A DNA stretch of 15,976 bases, taken from positions 1 to 15,976 of the forward strand of contig CAWHPS010000070.1 in assembly GCA_963831235.1 (NCBI GenBank), in the 5' to 3' direction. This DNA is from CAWHPS01 sp963831235. GTDB lineage: Bacteria; Fibrobacterota; OXYB2-FULL-49-7; JAEUSG01. Under the pieces are notes generated by a model. It had not been told where the DNA came from and searched no databases. It saw only the letters and a program-made list of their open reading frames with translations. Of the stretch, positions 1-7,632 are shown piece by piece. The stretch's first letter is position 1; the number at the start of each line of letters is the position of its first letter. A program made the position numbers and the translations under genes.

Positions 1-95
1 TGATGATGATTTGGTTCGTGAGGAATCATTGTGATTCTCTCTCTAGTCATTAGCTATGCATCTCTGCTGCAGGGACATAATACCATGAAAAAACC

Positions 96-287
96 TCAGA
101 TCCATTCTTTATCTAACTGTTTGGATTGCCATTTTCCCATAGGTGAATGAGTTCCTTGAGGAACTCTACGTTTGTTTATCTTGTTCAAATCAGACCACAA
201 CCGGGCAAACTGCTGCTGCTTTGTTACCAGAGCAAGGGGAATATTAGGTTTTTGAATTTTCAAAACCGATGCTAGACTCCCCTTCAT
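96..287 (-). CDS. Doubtful small ORF, 63 residues
   Basis: I do not recognise this protein. It starts at an ATG but no Shine-Dalgarno-like sequence precedes it. The product is basic and glutamine-rich in the middle (KQQQFARLW), with no signal peptide, membrane segment or metal motif. A perfect 7-bp hairpin (149-166) lies inside it. Nothing nearby suggests a role. It could be a remnant of a larger gene or a chance frame in otherwise gene-poor DNA, and I lean slightly towards it not being a gene. Confidence 0.2.
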   Translation of the reverse strand: MKGSLASVLKIQKPNIPLALVTKQQQFARLWSDLNKINKRRVPQGTHSPMGKWQSKQLDKEWI

Positions 288-643
288 GATATATACTAAG
301 GGATTGGCAAACGAAGTGGTTTGGAAAAAAAACGGAAGGAGAAAAAATGCGTACTCTCCTTCATGTGGGCATAGTAGTCCTTTAGAAAGACCCGGTAATT
401 AGTATATTCAAAAATTGGTTTCATATGCACATAAATTTCAGCTATTCCTACCAGAATAGCAAGGCAAAATTCAACAAAGTGTTACCAGCTTGTTAACATC
501 AACTGATTTGAAATCAATTTATTAGCATATTTATTATTATTTTAAAATAATTTTGTGTTAACAATGCTATTCAAACAAGACAGCACCATCGCAACAAAAA
601 CATTGAAATTGTCCAATATTTAATTAAGTATTATTTTTTCTTC
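288..643. other. AT-rich intergenic region without a gene
   Basis: No convincing reading frame on either strand. It holds a minus-strand terminator-like hairpin (325-362), two copies of the 8-bp palindrome TGTTAACA (491-498 and 556-563), and a perfect 16-bp AT-only palindrome (536-551). It lies downstream of the minus-strand gene ending at 644, so part of it may be the 3' untranslated region of that transcript. Confidence 0.6.
325..362 (-). terminator. Intrinsic terminator-like hairpin (minus strand)
   Basis: Read on the minus strand, an 8-bp perfect stem (GAAGGAGA / TCTCCTTC, arms 355-362 and 335-342) with a 12-nt loop is followed two bases later by eight T (332-325). That is the geometry of a Rho-independent terminator, though the stem is only half GC and the loop is large. 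It would end transcripts from the genes at 644-1518, about 280 bases beyond the last stop codon. Confidence 0.5.
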
Positions 644-991
644 TTACATGTCTTCAAGCGGCTTGTTTGCAATAGAGAGAAGTAGTCCACGGATTACATT
701 GATTGATGAAATTACAAAAAAGAATATTGCTCCGGCTTTGTCAATAACATGTGCCAGGGCAGGGATGCTGTCGTATATGCCAAAGATTGAACTTAACCTG
801 AAATTATGCATAAGCGGATCAATGCCCCTTAATTTAAATTGAATCATTATTAGTTTTGTCGCAAAAGGCGAGCCATGGTTCAAATCCAATATGAAAATTA
901 TAATCATCAACAGACTGAAAACGACCAGCTTCTCCTTTAGAGTGGTAGAAAGGGGGCTGAACTTGTTAGACTTGTCTGATTCGTTATTCAT
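644..991 (-). CDS. Small membrane protein, two predicted helices, unknown function
   Basis: I do not recognise this 115-residue protein. It has a polar N-terminus of about 20 residues, a hydrophobic helix at about 22-38 (VVFSLLMIIIFIL), a polar stretch containing LRGIDPLMHNFR, and a second helix at about 86-106 (AGAIFFFVISS...). It looks like an inner-membrane protein with both ends on the same side. I chose the ATG at 991 because GAAAG lies 8 bases upstream. A TTG at 1006 would add five residues and overlap the stop of the preceding cupin gene, but its spacing is poorer. The 11-base gap to the cupin gene implies one transcript. Function cannot be inferred. Confidence 0.6.
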   Translation of the reverse strand: MNNESDKSNKFSPLSTTLKEKLVVFSLLMIIIFILDLNHGSPFATKLIMIQFKLRGIDPLMHNFRLSSIFGIYDSIPALAHVIDKAGAIFFFVISSINVIRGLLLSIANKPLEDM

Positions 992-1002
992 ATATGGGGC
1001 TT

Positions 1003-1518
1003 TCAAATAAATTTACTTATACCTTTTACCTTTTTTTTAAACAGAAGTTTCTTTTCCGGAAAGTGGCTTAAAATCTCAAACATACTGAATTCAAAACCAG
1101 GGGAAACAGTGCATCCAATCAAAGAATATTTCCCAAGGGGTCTTGCTGCCTGCCAAAAGTTTCCAGGTACAATATACGTCCTGTTCTTGGAAGAAAGAAC
1201 TATTTTTTTCAGGTTCAAAGTGGTTTCATTGAAACAGACCAATTCCAAAGGGTCGCCTTCATAAAAATGCCACACTTCATCCTGTGGGATTCGGTGACAC
1301 CAGCTTTTATCTCCCTCCCTAAGAAGGAAATGGATGGCTGTGCCAGCGGAAAGCATCTGGTTCTGCCATTGGACTTTTTGCTTTGACCGGAAAATTTCGC
1401 GGTAATACCCGCCTTCAGGATGCTTTCTAAGACCGAGACAACGGATTATCTCTGATGCTTGGGTCGGGTTTAGTGCCTTGGATTTGGCATTGGTGGAATA
1501 GGGTTTCTTAATACTCAT
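1003..1518 (-). CDS. Cupin superfamily protein, DUF985 type
   Basis: The 171-residue product carries the hallmark of the DUF985 (Cupin_5) family: HPEGGYYRE at residues 33-41, followed by a beta-rich cupin core with FLLREGDKSWCHRI (65-77), EVWHFYEGDPL (81-91) and GCTVSPGFEF (135-144). Histidines 75 and 84 lie where cupins usually place ligand- or metal-binding residues. Family members fold like sugar epimerases or other small beta-barrel enzymes, but their substrate is mostly unknown, so no reaction is assigned. The length fits the family. A TTG at 1554 would add 12 residues but has no ribosome-binding site, and the ATG at 1518 gives a normal N-terminus. It is probably co-transcribed with the small membrane protein downstream. 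There is no signal peptide, so it should be cytoplasmic. Confidence 0.85.
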   Translation of the reverse strand: MSIKKPYSTNAKSKALNPTQASEIIRCLGLRKHPEGGYYREIFRSKQKVQWQNQMLSAGTAIHFLLREGDKSWCHRIPQDEVWHFYEGDPLELVCFNETTLNLKKIVLSSKNRTYIVPGNFWQAARPLGKYSLIGCTVSPGFEFSMFEILSHFPEKKLLFKKKVKGISKFI

Positions 1519-1622
1519 GATAATAAGATAGTCCCTTAAATAAATCAGGAGCAAGATTATAAAACAGTGGAAACACTGGAACAGGTGCTTGAAATATGTG
1601 TTTTGCTTTACCTATTTTGACT

Positions 1623-1643
1623 TATAATAATTACATGAAAGGA
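1623..1643 (+). promoter_or_regulatory. Candidate -10 box and ribosome-binding site for the DUF362 gene
   Basis: A consensus TATAAT sits at 1623-1628, 20 bases before the start codon, and the Shine-Dalgarno-like GAAAGGA at 1637-1643 lies 5 bases before the ATG at 1649. I see no good -35 element at 16-18 bp spacing (TTGCTT at 1603 is too close). The promoter is therefore tentative, while the ribosome-binding site is convincing and fixes the start. Confidence 0.5.
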
Positions 1644-1648
1644 TATGA

Positions 1649-2551
1649 ATGTTTACACGAAGAAACTTCGTTACAGCTGGCGCATATATGGTTTCAGCAG
1701 CGGCCTTGACCGGAATCAAAGTGAGCGCAGAGGCGCAAAAGCCCCTGGTTGCTGTTGCCAAAGGTTCGCCATCGGATTGTGTGAAGAGGGTTGTAAATGC
1801 CGTCGGCGGTATAAAACGGTTTGTGAAGGAGGGTGACAGGGTCTTGATAAAGCCCAATATGGGGTTTCCAAATCCTCCTGAATGGTCAACCACAACCCAT
1901 CCTGATGTTGTAAAAGCTGTTGCAGAACTGTGTATAGAAGCCGGAGCGCGCAGAATAATCGTCATGGATCACGCATTGCGCGATGGTGAGCTTTGCCGTG
2001 AAAAGACCGGAATAGGAGAGGCACTCAAAGGTTTGAAGAATGTCATAATTGCTACGCCGGATGATCCCAAGTTTTTTGAGGAAATTCCCGTGCCAGGTGC
2101 AAAGGAGCTGAAAAGGACAGCTGTTGCCAAAGAGGTGCTCAAGGCAAACTGCATAATAAATATTCCCACTGCAAAGTCCCATTCTGCAACTGGTGTGAGT
2201 CTTGGAATTAAAAATCTTATGGGACTTGTTTATGATAGAAGGGTTTTTCATGATGAAATGGATATCAACAGGGCAATTGCTGAACAGCTCATTGTAATCA
2301 AACCGACACTTACGATAATAGATGCCGTATATGCGCTTCTTACACGCGGTCCGGGAGGCCCTGGCGAGGTTTCAAAGCCCGATACAATAGTTGCCTCAAC
2401 AGATCCGGTTGCAGCGGATTCTTATGCTGTGGGTCTTGTCCGTTGGTACAACAGGGAGTTTCGAGGGGATCAGGTGAAACATATTAAAATCGCGTCAGAG
2501 ATGGGGTTCGGAGAAATCGATATTGCAAAGATGGATATAATAAATGTTTGA
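1649..2551 (+). CDS. DUF362 protein with Tat signal peptide
   Basis: This 300-residue protein begins with a twin-arginine signal: TRRNF at 3-7, a hydrophobic stretch to about residue 22, and a likely AEA cleavage site near 27-29. That implies export in folded form to the periplasm. The body shows typical DUF362 features: VLIKPNMG (65-72), NIPTAKSHSATG (171-182), LGIKNLMG (185-192) and DPVAAD (252-257). DUF362 proteins often occur beside or fused to ferredoxin-type iron-sulfur domains. This copy has no cysteine cluster of its own, but the next gene encodes a large membrane polyferredoxin. A redox role or cofactor delivery to that partner is an inference. The reaction is unknown. The start is fixed by GAAAGGA 5 bases upstream. 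Confidence 0.85.
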   Translation: MFTRRNFVTAGAYMVSAAALTGIKVSAEAQKPLVAVAKGSPSDCVKRVVNAVGGIKRFVKEGDRVLIKPNMGFPNPPEWSTTTHPDVVKAVAELCIEAGARRIIVMDHALRDGELCREKTGIGEALKGLKNVIIATPDDPKFFEEIPVPGAKELKRTAVAKEVLKANCIINIPTAKSHSATGVSLGIKNLMGLVYDRRVFHDEMDINRAIAEQLIVIKPTLTIIDAVYALLTRGPGGPGEVSKPDTIVASTDPVAADSYAVGLVRWYNREFRGDQVKHIKIASEMGFGEIDIAKMDIINV

Positions 2552-2569
2552 GGAACCTCACCCCTTTTT

Positions 2570-2622
2570 CCCCTCTCCAGTTTTGCTTATTGACTGGGTT
2601 TCGAGAGATCACTGGAGAGGGG
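2570..2622. repeat. Perfect 12-bp inverted repeat in the DUF362-polyferredoxin gap
   Basis: CCCCTCTCCAGT at 2570-2581 is the exact reverse complement of ACTGGAGAGGGG at 2611-2622, with a 29-base spacer. The stem would be strong. No T-run follows, so it is not a standard terminator. It may be a REP-like palindromic repeat, an mRNA stem that stabilises or separates the two genes, or a weak partial terminator. Whether it recurs elsewhere in the genome cannot be seen here. Confidence 0.7.
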
Positions 2623-2645
2623 GCATTTAAGTTCGGAAATCAAAG

Positions 2646-4226
2646 ATGAAATTAAAAACATTTAGAATTATATCCCAGGTAGTATTCTTTTCGGCTTTCC
2701 TGATCTTGTTTTTATTTACCGTGTTCCCAAATTCAGTGATCCTACCGGTTGAACTTTTTCCAGAACTCGACCCGCTGGTTGCTTTTGTATCAATGATTGC
2801 ATCCCGCGATCTTATACATACAATGGTTCCTGCATTGGTAATTCTTTTGCTTACGCTTATTGTAGGTAGATTTTTCTGCGGTTATGTATGTCCCCTTGGA
2901 TCTATTATTGATTTCTCACAATGGGTGATGTTCCGCAAGAACAGGAAAAAGGAGACACTTGAGCCCAAGCACGCAAGAAAGGTTAAGTACTTCATATTAA
3001 TCGGGGTTTTATTGGGGTCTTTTGTGGGGCTCAATGCTCTTTCAGTGTTTTCACCTATGTCTATTACACCGCGTGTATTCACAACGGTTTTTTTTCCTGC
3101 TATGATAGGAATCATCAATGGCATATTGGATCTTTTCCGCCCTGCAATATACAAGCTTGGGTTTGACAATTTAGCCCAGCTTAATTTTGACAAGGCCTTG
3201 TTCAGTGGGGGAGTTGCTGTATTTATTCTTTTCACATTTATAATCGTCGCTAATTATTGGCAGAGAAGGTTCTGGTGCAGGTATGTATGCCCAACAGGGG
3301 CATTCCTTACCATTTTTTCCAGGTTCGGGATCGTAAAACGTAAGGTTAATTTGGAATCCTGCAATTCCTGCAAACGATGCATGACAGAGTGCAACACGCG
3401 TGCAATAACACTTGATGGCAAAGGCACGGTACTTACCGAGTGTACATTGTGTGGAGATTGCACTGCTGTCAAGAACGATGGCTGCAATTCCATCGGGCTA
3501 ACATCCTTTGGCTTTGCCGGGAATGACGCATCAATTGAAACTGGCAGGCGTAGCTTTATATTATCCTCAGCAGCAGGGCTTATGGCAGCAGCAGTAATAA
3601 AAGGCGAACCTGATGCGGCATTGAACACTTCCGGCCGATTTATAAGGCCGCCGGGTTCCCTGCCAGAACCGGATTTTCTTGCAAGATGCATTCGTTGCGG
3701 CCTATGCGTAAAGACCTGTAAAACTTATGGTCTGCAGCCCGCAGGATTCGAGAAAGGGCTGGACGGGCTCTGGACGCCCCATCTTGTGCCTCGTATAGGC
3801 GGGTGCGAGGAAAAATGCCACGCATGCGGCTATGTCTGTCCCACACGTGCAATTCGTGATTTGCCTTTGGAGGAAAAAAGATTCGTTAAAATAGGCACTG
3901 CTGTAATTGACAAGGAACGTTGCATTACATGGGAAAACGATAAAACTTGTCTTATCTGCGATGAAATCTGTCCGTATGATGCCATTGAGTTCCGCATTGT
4001 GCAGACATCAACATCAAGCATGAAGCGCCCTTTTGTGATTGCGGATAAGTGCACAGGCTGCGGCTTGTGTGAAACAAAGTGCCCCATATCCGGCAGAAGC
4101 GCGATTGAGGTATATTCAATAGGCGAGGAGCGGAAAAAGAACGGGTCATATATTACAGAGGAAAAACTTCGATTGCGACAAGTAAAAGATGATCCGATTC
4201 CAGGCGGTTTTATTACTGATGATTGA
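2646..4226 (+). CDS. Membrane polyferredoxin, NapH-like and NapG-like halves fused
   Basis: The 526-residue protein starts as a NapH/NosR-type membrane protein. Helices lie near 7-27, 58-76, 113-133 and 186-203, and it carries the paired CxxxCP motifs C78-C82 and C211-C215. Two 4Fe-4S sites follow (C239/242/245/249 and C266/269/272/280). At 300-317 a twin-arginine segment, GRRSFILSSAAGLMAAAV, sits in the middle of the chain. After it come RPPGSLPEPDF and four more cluster motifs starting at C348, C387, C426 and C469, the layout of NapG. In nitrate reductase systems NapH and NapG are separate and pass electrons from quinol to the periplasm. Here both halves are in one chain beside a Tat-exported DUF362 protein, with no napA-like gene visible. 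The role is probably quinol-linked electron transfer to an unknown acceptor. It ends 4 bases from the convergent protease gene. Confidence 0.85.
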   Translation: MKLKTFRIISQVVFFSAFLILFLFTVFPNSVILPVELFPELDPLVAFVSMIASRDLIHTMVPALVILLLTLIVGRFFCGYVCPLGSIIDFSQWVMFRKNRKKETLEPKHARKVKYFILIGVLLGSFVGLNALSVFSPMSITPRVFTTVFFPAMIGIINGILDLFRPAIYKLGFDNLAQLNFDKALFSGGVAVFILFTFIIVANYWQRRFWCRYVCPTGAFLTIFSRFGIVKRKVNLESCNSCKRCMTECNTRAITLDGKGTVLTECTLCGDCTAVKNDGCNSIGLTSFGFAGNDASIETGRRSFILSSAAGLMAAAVIKGEPDAALNTSGRFIRPPGSLPEPDFLARCIRCGLCVKTCKTYGLQPAGFEKGLDGLWTPHLVPRIGGCEEKCHACGYVCPTRAIRDLPLEEKRFVKIGTAVIDKERCITWENDKTCLICDEICPYDAIEFRIVQTSTSSMKRPFVIADKCTGCGLCETKCPISGRSAIEVYSIGEERKKNGSYITEEKLRLRQVKDDPIPGGFITDD

Positions 4227-4230
4227 AATG

Positions 4231-5544
4231 TCAGCGTCCGGGGAAATTATAAAGAAGCATGGGTTCTTTTCGCCTGATGGGATTAAGCTTTCTATTCATA
4301 TTGATGTCCAGAATTTTGTCCATAAGTTCCTGACGGGCTTTAGCGCTTTGCTTTGAAATAAAGCCTGAGGAATGAACTGCATAGTCATAAGCATCAGCGA
4401 TCCAGAGATCGTTTGTATCACGGGCTGAATCAAGGAGTGTGTCTGGCTCAAGACCTATGTTATTATAGTCAAGTCCTTTTTTTGTAGTAATTGTCATGAA
4501 TGTAACACGGGCAATCCCTCCCATGGGTGTAATGCCTAGTACCTGTCCACGAGCCTTGCCATAAGTATGGTTGCCCATAATATATATCTTTTTATAGTTT
4601 TCCCTAAGCGCAGTTGTAAGCATTTCAGCGGCGCTGGCACTCCACTCGTTTACTAAAAGAATAATTTTCTTTGAAGAATAAGTACCATACCCATTGGATT
4701 TTAAGGCCGAATCTATGGTACTACCCCTTTGATTAAATTCATCAAAGATTCTCATGCGGCTTAAAATAAGCGTGTCGTTGTATGGGAGGTAAAGACCGCA
4801 AATACCGACACATTCATTGATAAGACCGCCTGGATTTGACCTAAGATCAAGAATCTGGATGCTGTCCGATGATATTTCAGGTAGTGATAGGGCCTGCTCC
4901 ATTTCATTTTTGGAGCCTTCCATGAATTCTGTAAGCCATATATAAGCGATTCGGGGACCAGGTGCGGTGCGAAGAGTATCGGTGATTACCGTTGGTACAT
5001 TAAATGGACCGCGTATCACGGTGTCGGTAATCATTCCGGTGATTGGGCGCGATACTGTAATTATGACTCTTGTGTTTATTCCACCCAAAAGCCAGGAAGA
5101 AAGAGTGTCTCTCGAAACACCAACAAGTGATTTTCCATCAACAGAAATGAGCGTATCGCCCTTTTTTAGTCCGGCAATTTGCGCCGGAGAGTTTGCAATC
5201 ACGCGAATAAGATAATATTTACCATTTCGTGTTTGAATGAATATGCCGAGGCCCGAACTGTTTTCGCCAGAGAAATCGCTTAAAAATTGTTGTGCGTCTT
5301 TTGGTGAAATATATTGTGTCCAGGGATCTTTAATTCTACTGAAAAGGACTGCGGGGTCAGTGTATGTAAACGGATCTGCCGGGACCTTTTCCTGAAAAAT
5401 GGAATACACCTTCAGGTTTGACCATGCGGAAACAAGCTCGGAGAATTCACTATCAGAAGGGAAAACCGGATTGGATGGGGGGCTGCATGATATTACAATG
5501 AGTGAGATAATGGCTGGAATCAAATATCTTGTCAGGTATATCAT
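4231..5544 (-). CDS. S41 family (C-terminal processing) protease, lipoprotein with PDZ domain
   Basis: This 437-residue protein begins with a lipoprotein signal peptide ending in VISC (Cys20), so it is membrane-anchored and faces the periplasm. A PDZ-like domain spans about 96-165 (SGLGIFIQ, then AGLKKGDTLISVDGKSL), which in this family presents the substrate C-terminus. The S41 catalytic core covers about 198-370: LDLRSNPGG (232-240), NEWSASAAE (299-307) with the probable nucleophile Ser304, and TYGK (327-330) with the general-base Lys330. The Ser-Lys spacing of 26 is one more than I recall for Tsp/Prc and D1P. It is the last gene of a minus-strand trio and starts only 4 bases after the beta-barrel gene, so the two are co-transcribed. 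It has no Shine-Dalgarno, so translation may be coupled. Substrates are unknown. Confidence 0.9.
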   Translation of the reverse strand: MIYLTRYLIPAIISLIVISCSPPSNPVFPSDSEFSELVSAWSNLKVYSIFQEKVPADPFTYTDPAVLFSRIKDPWTQYISPKDAQQFLSDFSGENSSGLGIFIQTRNGKYYLIRVIANSPAQIAGLKKGDTLISVDGKSLVGVSRDTLSSWLLGGINTRVIITVSRPITGMITDTVIRGPFNVPTVITDTLRTAPGPRIAYIWLTEFMEGSKNEMEQALSLPEISSDSIQILDLRSNPGGLINECVGICGLYLPYNDTLILSRMRIFDEFNQRGSTIDSALKSNGYGTYSSKKIILLVNEWSASAAEMLTTALRENYKKIYIMGNHTYGKARGQVLGITPMGGIARVTFMTITTKKGLDYNNIGLEPDTLLDSARDTNDLWIADAYDYAVHSSGFISKQSAKARQELMDKILDINMNRKLNPIRRKEPMLLYNFPGR

Positions 5545-5548
5545 GATA

Positions 5549-6277
5549 TTATAATCTTAAAAGTAAACCAACCTCTGCAATATTGCAGTAATGTGTTTCG
5601 CGGGTATCCAAAAAGGTGTTTTCAACAATAAGCTGCTTGGAAGATAAAGGCGTCCAATAACGGAATTTGTATTGTGCAAAGAACCCAAAATAATATGTAA
5701 CAAACCAGTTGAACCCTAATCCGGTGTTTATATTAAAGCATTTTGTTGAAATTGAAGGAGATGCTTCCTGTAATTGAACGACGCTTCCCTTGCTGCTCGA
5801 ATTGTCACTCACTACTGCATTTTGTGCGTTCTTTATTTCATAATTGTTATAACCAGCACCAACAAAAACATACGGGTACATTCTTCTCGAAAAAGGAATG
5901 TAATACATTAGTTCAGGCACAACACCAAGAAAAGAATGGGTTTGATTCAAGCTAAGATCGTGAAATTCAATTGAGGAGTCAGCAAACATCAGTGCACGAT
6001 TCTTCAAAATCTGGGTTCCCTCGCCGCTTCCAATGGTAACATAAACTCGCAAGGACAATCTGTTATCGTAAAGGTTTTTGTAAAGCCCGATATTAAAAGC
6101 AGATGTTGTCATGGCAGGCTCACCAATGGAAACTTCAGTACCTCCGGCACTTGCAAAATCAATCCGAGACACAAAACTTTTTTCCCATGAAAATAAGAGG
6201 AGGTTCCCACCCATGGGGCCTTTACCTGATGCTGATAATGCTGATGCCAAAATAACAAAAACAATTATTGAACGCAT
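5549..6277 (-). CDS. Predicted outer-membrane beta-barrel protein
   Basis: The 242-residue product has a short Sec signal peptide (about 1-18, likely cleaved after ALSASG) and then alternating polar and aromatic strands typical of small outer-membrane barrels. Examples are FNIGLYKNLYDNRLSLRVYV, YPYVFVGAGYNNYEI and NINTGLGFNWFVTYYFGFFAQYKFRYW, the last lying near the C-terminus. YVFVGAGYN is common in the OMP_b-brl group. The final residue is Leu, not the more usual Phe. I do not recognise a specific family or cargo. It lies between a secreted propeller-like protein and an S41 protease lipoprotein, so all three probably work at the envelope together. No clear ribosome-binding site precedes the ATG. 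Confidence 0.65.
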   Translation of the reverse strand: MRSIIVFVILASALSASGKGPMGGNLLLFSWEKSFVSRIDFASAGGTEVSIGEPAMTTSAFNIGLYKNLYDNRLSLRVYVTIGSGEGTQILKNRALMFADSSIEFHDLSLNQTHSFLGVVPELMYYIPFSRRMYPYVFVGAGYNNYEIKNAQNAVVSDNSSSKGSVVQLQEASPSISTKCFNINTGLGFNWFVTYYFGFFAQYKFRYWTPLSSKQLIVENTFLDTRETHYCNIAEVGLLLRL

Positions 6278-6328
6278 TTTGATAAAATACTATTCATTAT
6301 ATTATGTAAGCTAAAGATTATTCAGGTT

Positions 6329-7516
6329 TTAATTAATACGCTCGAAAACGCGCACCTTGCCGGTAAACTTGTTTTTTAGAAGAAGCATGTTTCCATTGTC
6401 AGTGTCCCTCAAAAGGAATTCATCAACCTCAATCGGGATTGTTTGAAGAAGTTCACCAGTTGAAAAACTGAAAATATAGAAAGAACGCTTTTGCCTTGAT
6501 GTTAAATAGACAAATTCCCTTGTTGAAGATGGCTGAAAATTTCCATCCCCAAGATAAAATGGGGTCAGCTTGGTGAAGTTGGCTTCAGCGCCATAGAAGT
6601 CCTGTCCAGCCATTACACGGTTTCCTTCTGCTGTTAAATAGGCTGTGCCTGGAAAAGTCGTCCTGAAATCCGTATAGTCCATTTGATAGAGCTTATTGTC
6701 AAACAGAACCAGTTTGTCGTTTTTTGACACTTCAATGTGCGAAAATGTCCCGTCAATTTTGTAATAATCCTGAGGGGCGTCGAAAAAGTCGTTGAATATG
6801 AAAGTGTTGCCATTGACTGCCATTATTATTTTACTCGAATTGTTAAAAAAAACAGGCGCGGAGATTCTATTGAATGTCAAGGATAAATGTTTGTCTTTAT
6901 CAACCCCGACAAGACCGAATGAACCGGTTTTTTCCTCCCAATCAGGGAAGGAAAAAACCTTGACACCAGGATAAACAAAGAATATCCTTTTCCCATCAGG
7001 AGAAAAAACAATACGTGCATCAGGAGAATAGTTTTTAAATGGTGATCTATTATAATAGTTTCTTAAAACCTGTTCTAAATTATATGTCAGCCTGGTTCCT
7101 TTATCATGTCTCTCGTCCCCAAAAGCAACCTGCCTTTCGATACGTCTTTTATCAATGTCCCATATTTCAACCCAATTAACCGGAATTGGAATGGAATCAT
7201 CGAACACATAATTGTCGGTTATAAGGTATTTCTCGTCAGGAGAAAAAACAAACAAACGGAAATCAGGTTTACGATATTGAGGATAAAGCGAGGTCCAGGC
7301 AACATATTGTGAACGAATTGTATAAATTGAACTGCCAAGTTCCATCAGGTTGAAGTCCATGTCCCTGGTATTGCTGACAAAATATCTGCCGCCCGGACTT
7401 ATTATTGATGCACCTGAGGGAGGGTAAAGGGGAACAGAACGGGTTTCTTTATAAATCTGTGCGGGTAGAATGGAGATTAGTATCAGTGTAAAAAACAGGC
7501 TTACGACTTTTTGCAT
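6329..7516 (-). CDS. Secreted beta-propeller-like (TolB/WD40-type) protein
   Basis: The 395-residue protein opens with a Sec signal peptide (FFTLILISILPAQ, likely cut near residue 19). It contains repeated blade-like units whose turns read SPGGRYFVS (41-49), SPDEKYLITD (91-100) and SPDGKRIFFV (172-181), with further degenerate copies at about 205-385. Such SPDG(K/R) turns are characteristic of TolB and WD40-like propellers, which act as protein-interaction platforms in the periplasm. I cannot assign a partner, though the protease and barrel encoded downstream are obvious candidates. It is the first gene of the minus-strand trio, and its promoter must lie in the divergent spacer at 7517-7766, where two operator-like dyads sit 26-68 bases upstream of its start. 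Confidence 0.65.
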   Translation of the reverse strand: MQKVVSLFFTLILISILPAQIYKETRSVPLYPPSGASIISPGGRYFVSNTRDMDFNLMELGSSIYTIRSQYVAWTSLYPQYRKPDFRLFVFSPDEKYLITDNYVFDDSIPIPVNWVEIWDIDKRRIERQVAFGDERHDKGTRLTYNLEQVLRNYYNRSPFKNYSPDARIVFSPDGKRIFFVYPGVKVFSFPDWEEKTGSFGLVGVDKDKHLSLTFNRISAPVFFNNSSKIIMAVNGNTFIFNDFFDAPQDYYKIDGTFSHIEVSKNDKLVLFDNKLYQMDYTDFRTTFPGTAYLTAEGNRVMAGQDFYGAEANFTKLTPFYLGDGNFQPSSTREFVYLTSRQKRSFYIFSFSTGELLQTIPIEVDEFLLRDTDNGNMLLLKNKFTGKVRVFERIN

Positions 7517-7541
7517 TTGTTAAAATTTAAAAATATTGCAT

Positions 7542-7553
7542 GTGAAAAGTCAC
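7542..7553. promoter_or_regulatory. Operator-like dyad, copy 1
   Basis: GTGA-AAAG-TCAC is a perfect 4-bp dyad closely matching the longer dyad at 7571-7584. It lies 26-37 bases upstream of the ATG of the propeller-like gene, where a repressor would overlap the promoter. Recognition by a regulator is inferred, and no regulator gene is in the window. Confidence 0.35.
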
Positions 7554-7570
7554 TCTATTACCATGAAAAT

Positions 7571-7584
7571 GTGAAAAAGTTCAC
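7571..7584. promoter_or_regulatory. Operator-like dyad, copy 2
   Basis: GTGAA-AAAG-TTCAC is a perfect 5-bp dyad with the same AAAG centre as copy 1. The two centres lie about 30 bp apart, roughly three helical turns, which would put both on the same face of the DNA. It could instead be a weak RNA hairpin. Confidence 0.35.
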
Positions 7585-7591
7585 AATCCTG

Positions 7592-7608
7592 AAGATTAAA
7601 TTAATCTT
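7592..7608. repeat. 17-bp palindrome in the divergent spacer
   Basis: AAGATTAA and TTAATCTT form a perfect 8-bp dyad around a single A, followed by the T-rich TCTTTTCTT. It could be an operator for the plus-strand operon or a weak AT-rich hairpin. Confidence 0.4.
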
Positions 7609-7632
7609 TCTTTTCTTATAAAGCAAGAATTG

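Noticed and set aside
149..166. 7-bp hairpin GAGTTCC-TTGA-GGAACTC as a terminator
   Set aside because: No T-run follows on either strand, and it lies inside a possible reading frame.
1645..1836. Second plus-strand frame at the DUF362 start
   Set aside because: It overlaps the first codons of the DUF362 gene in a different frame. The protein with the Tat signal and family motifs is clearly the real one.
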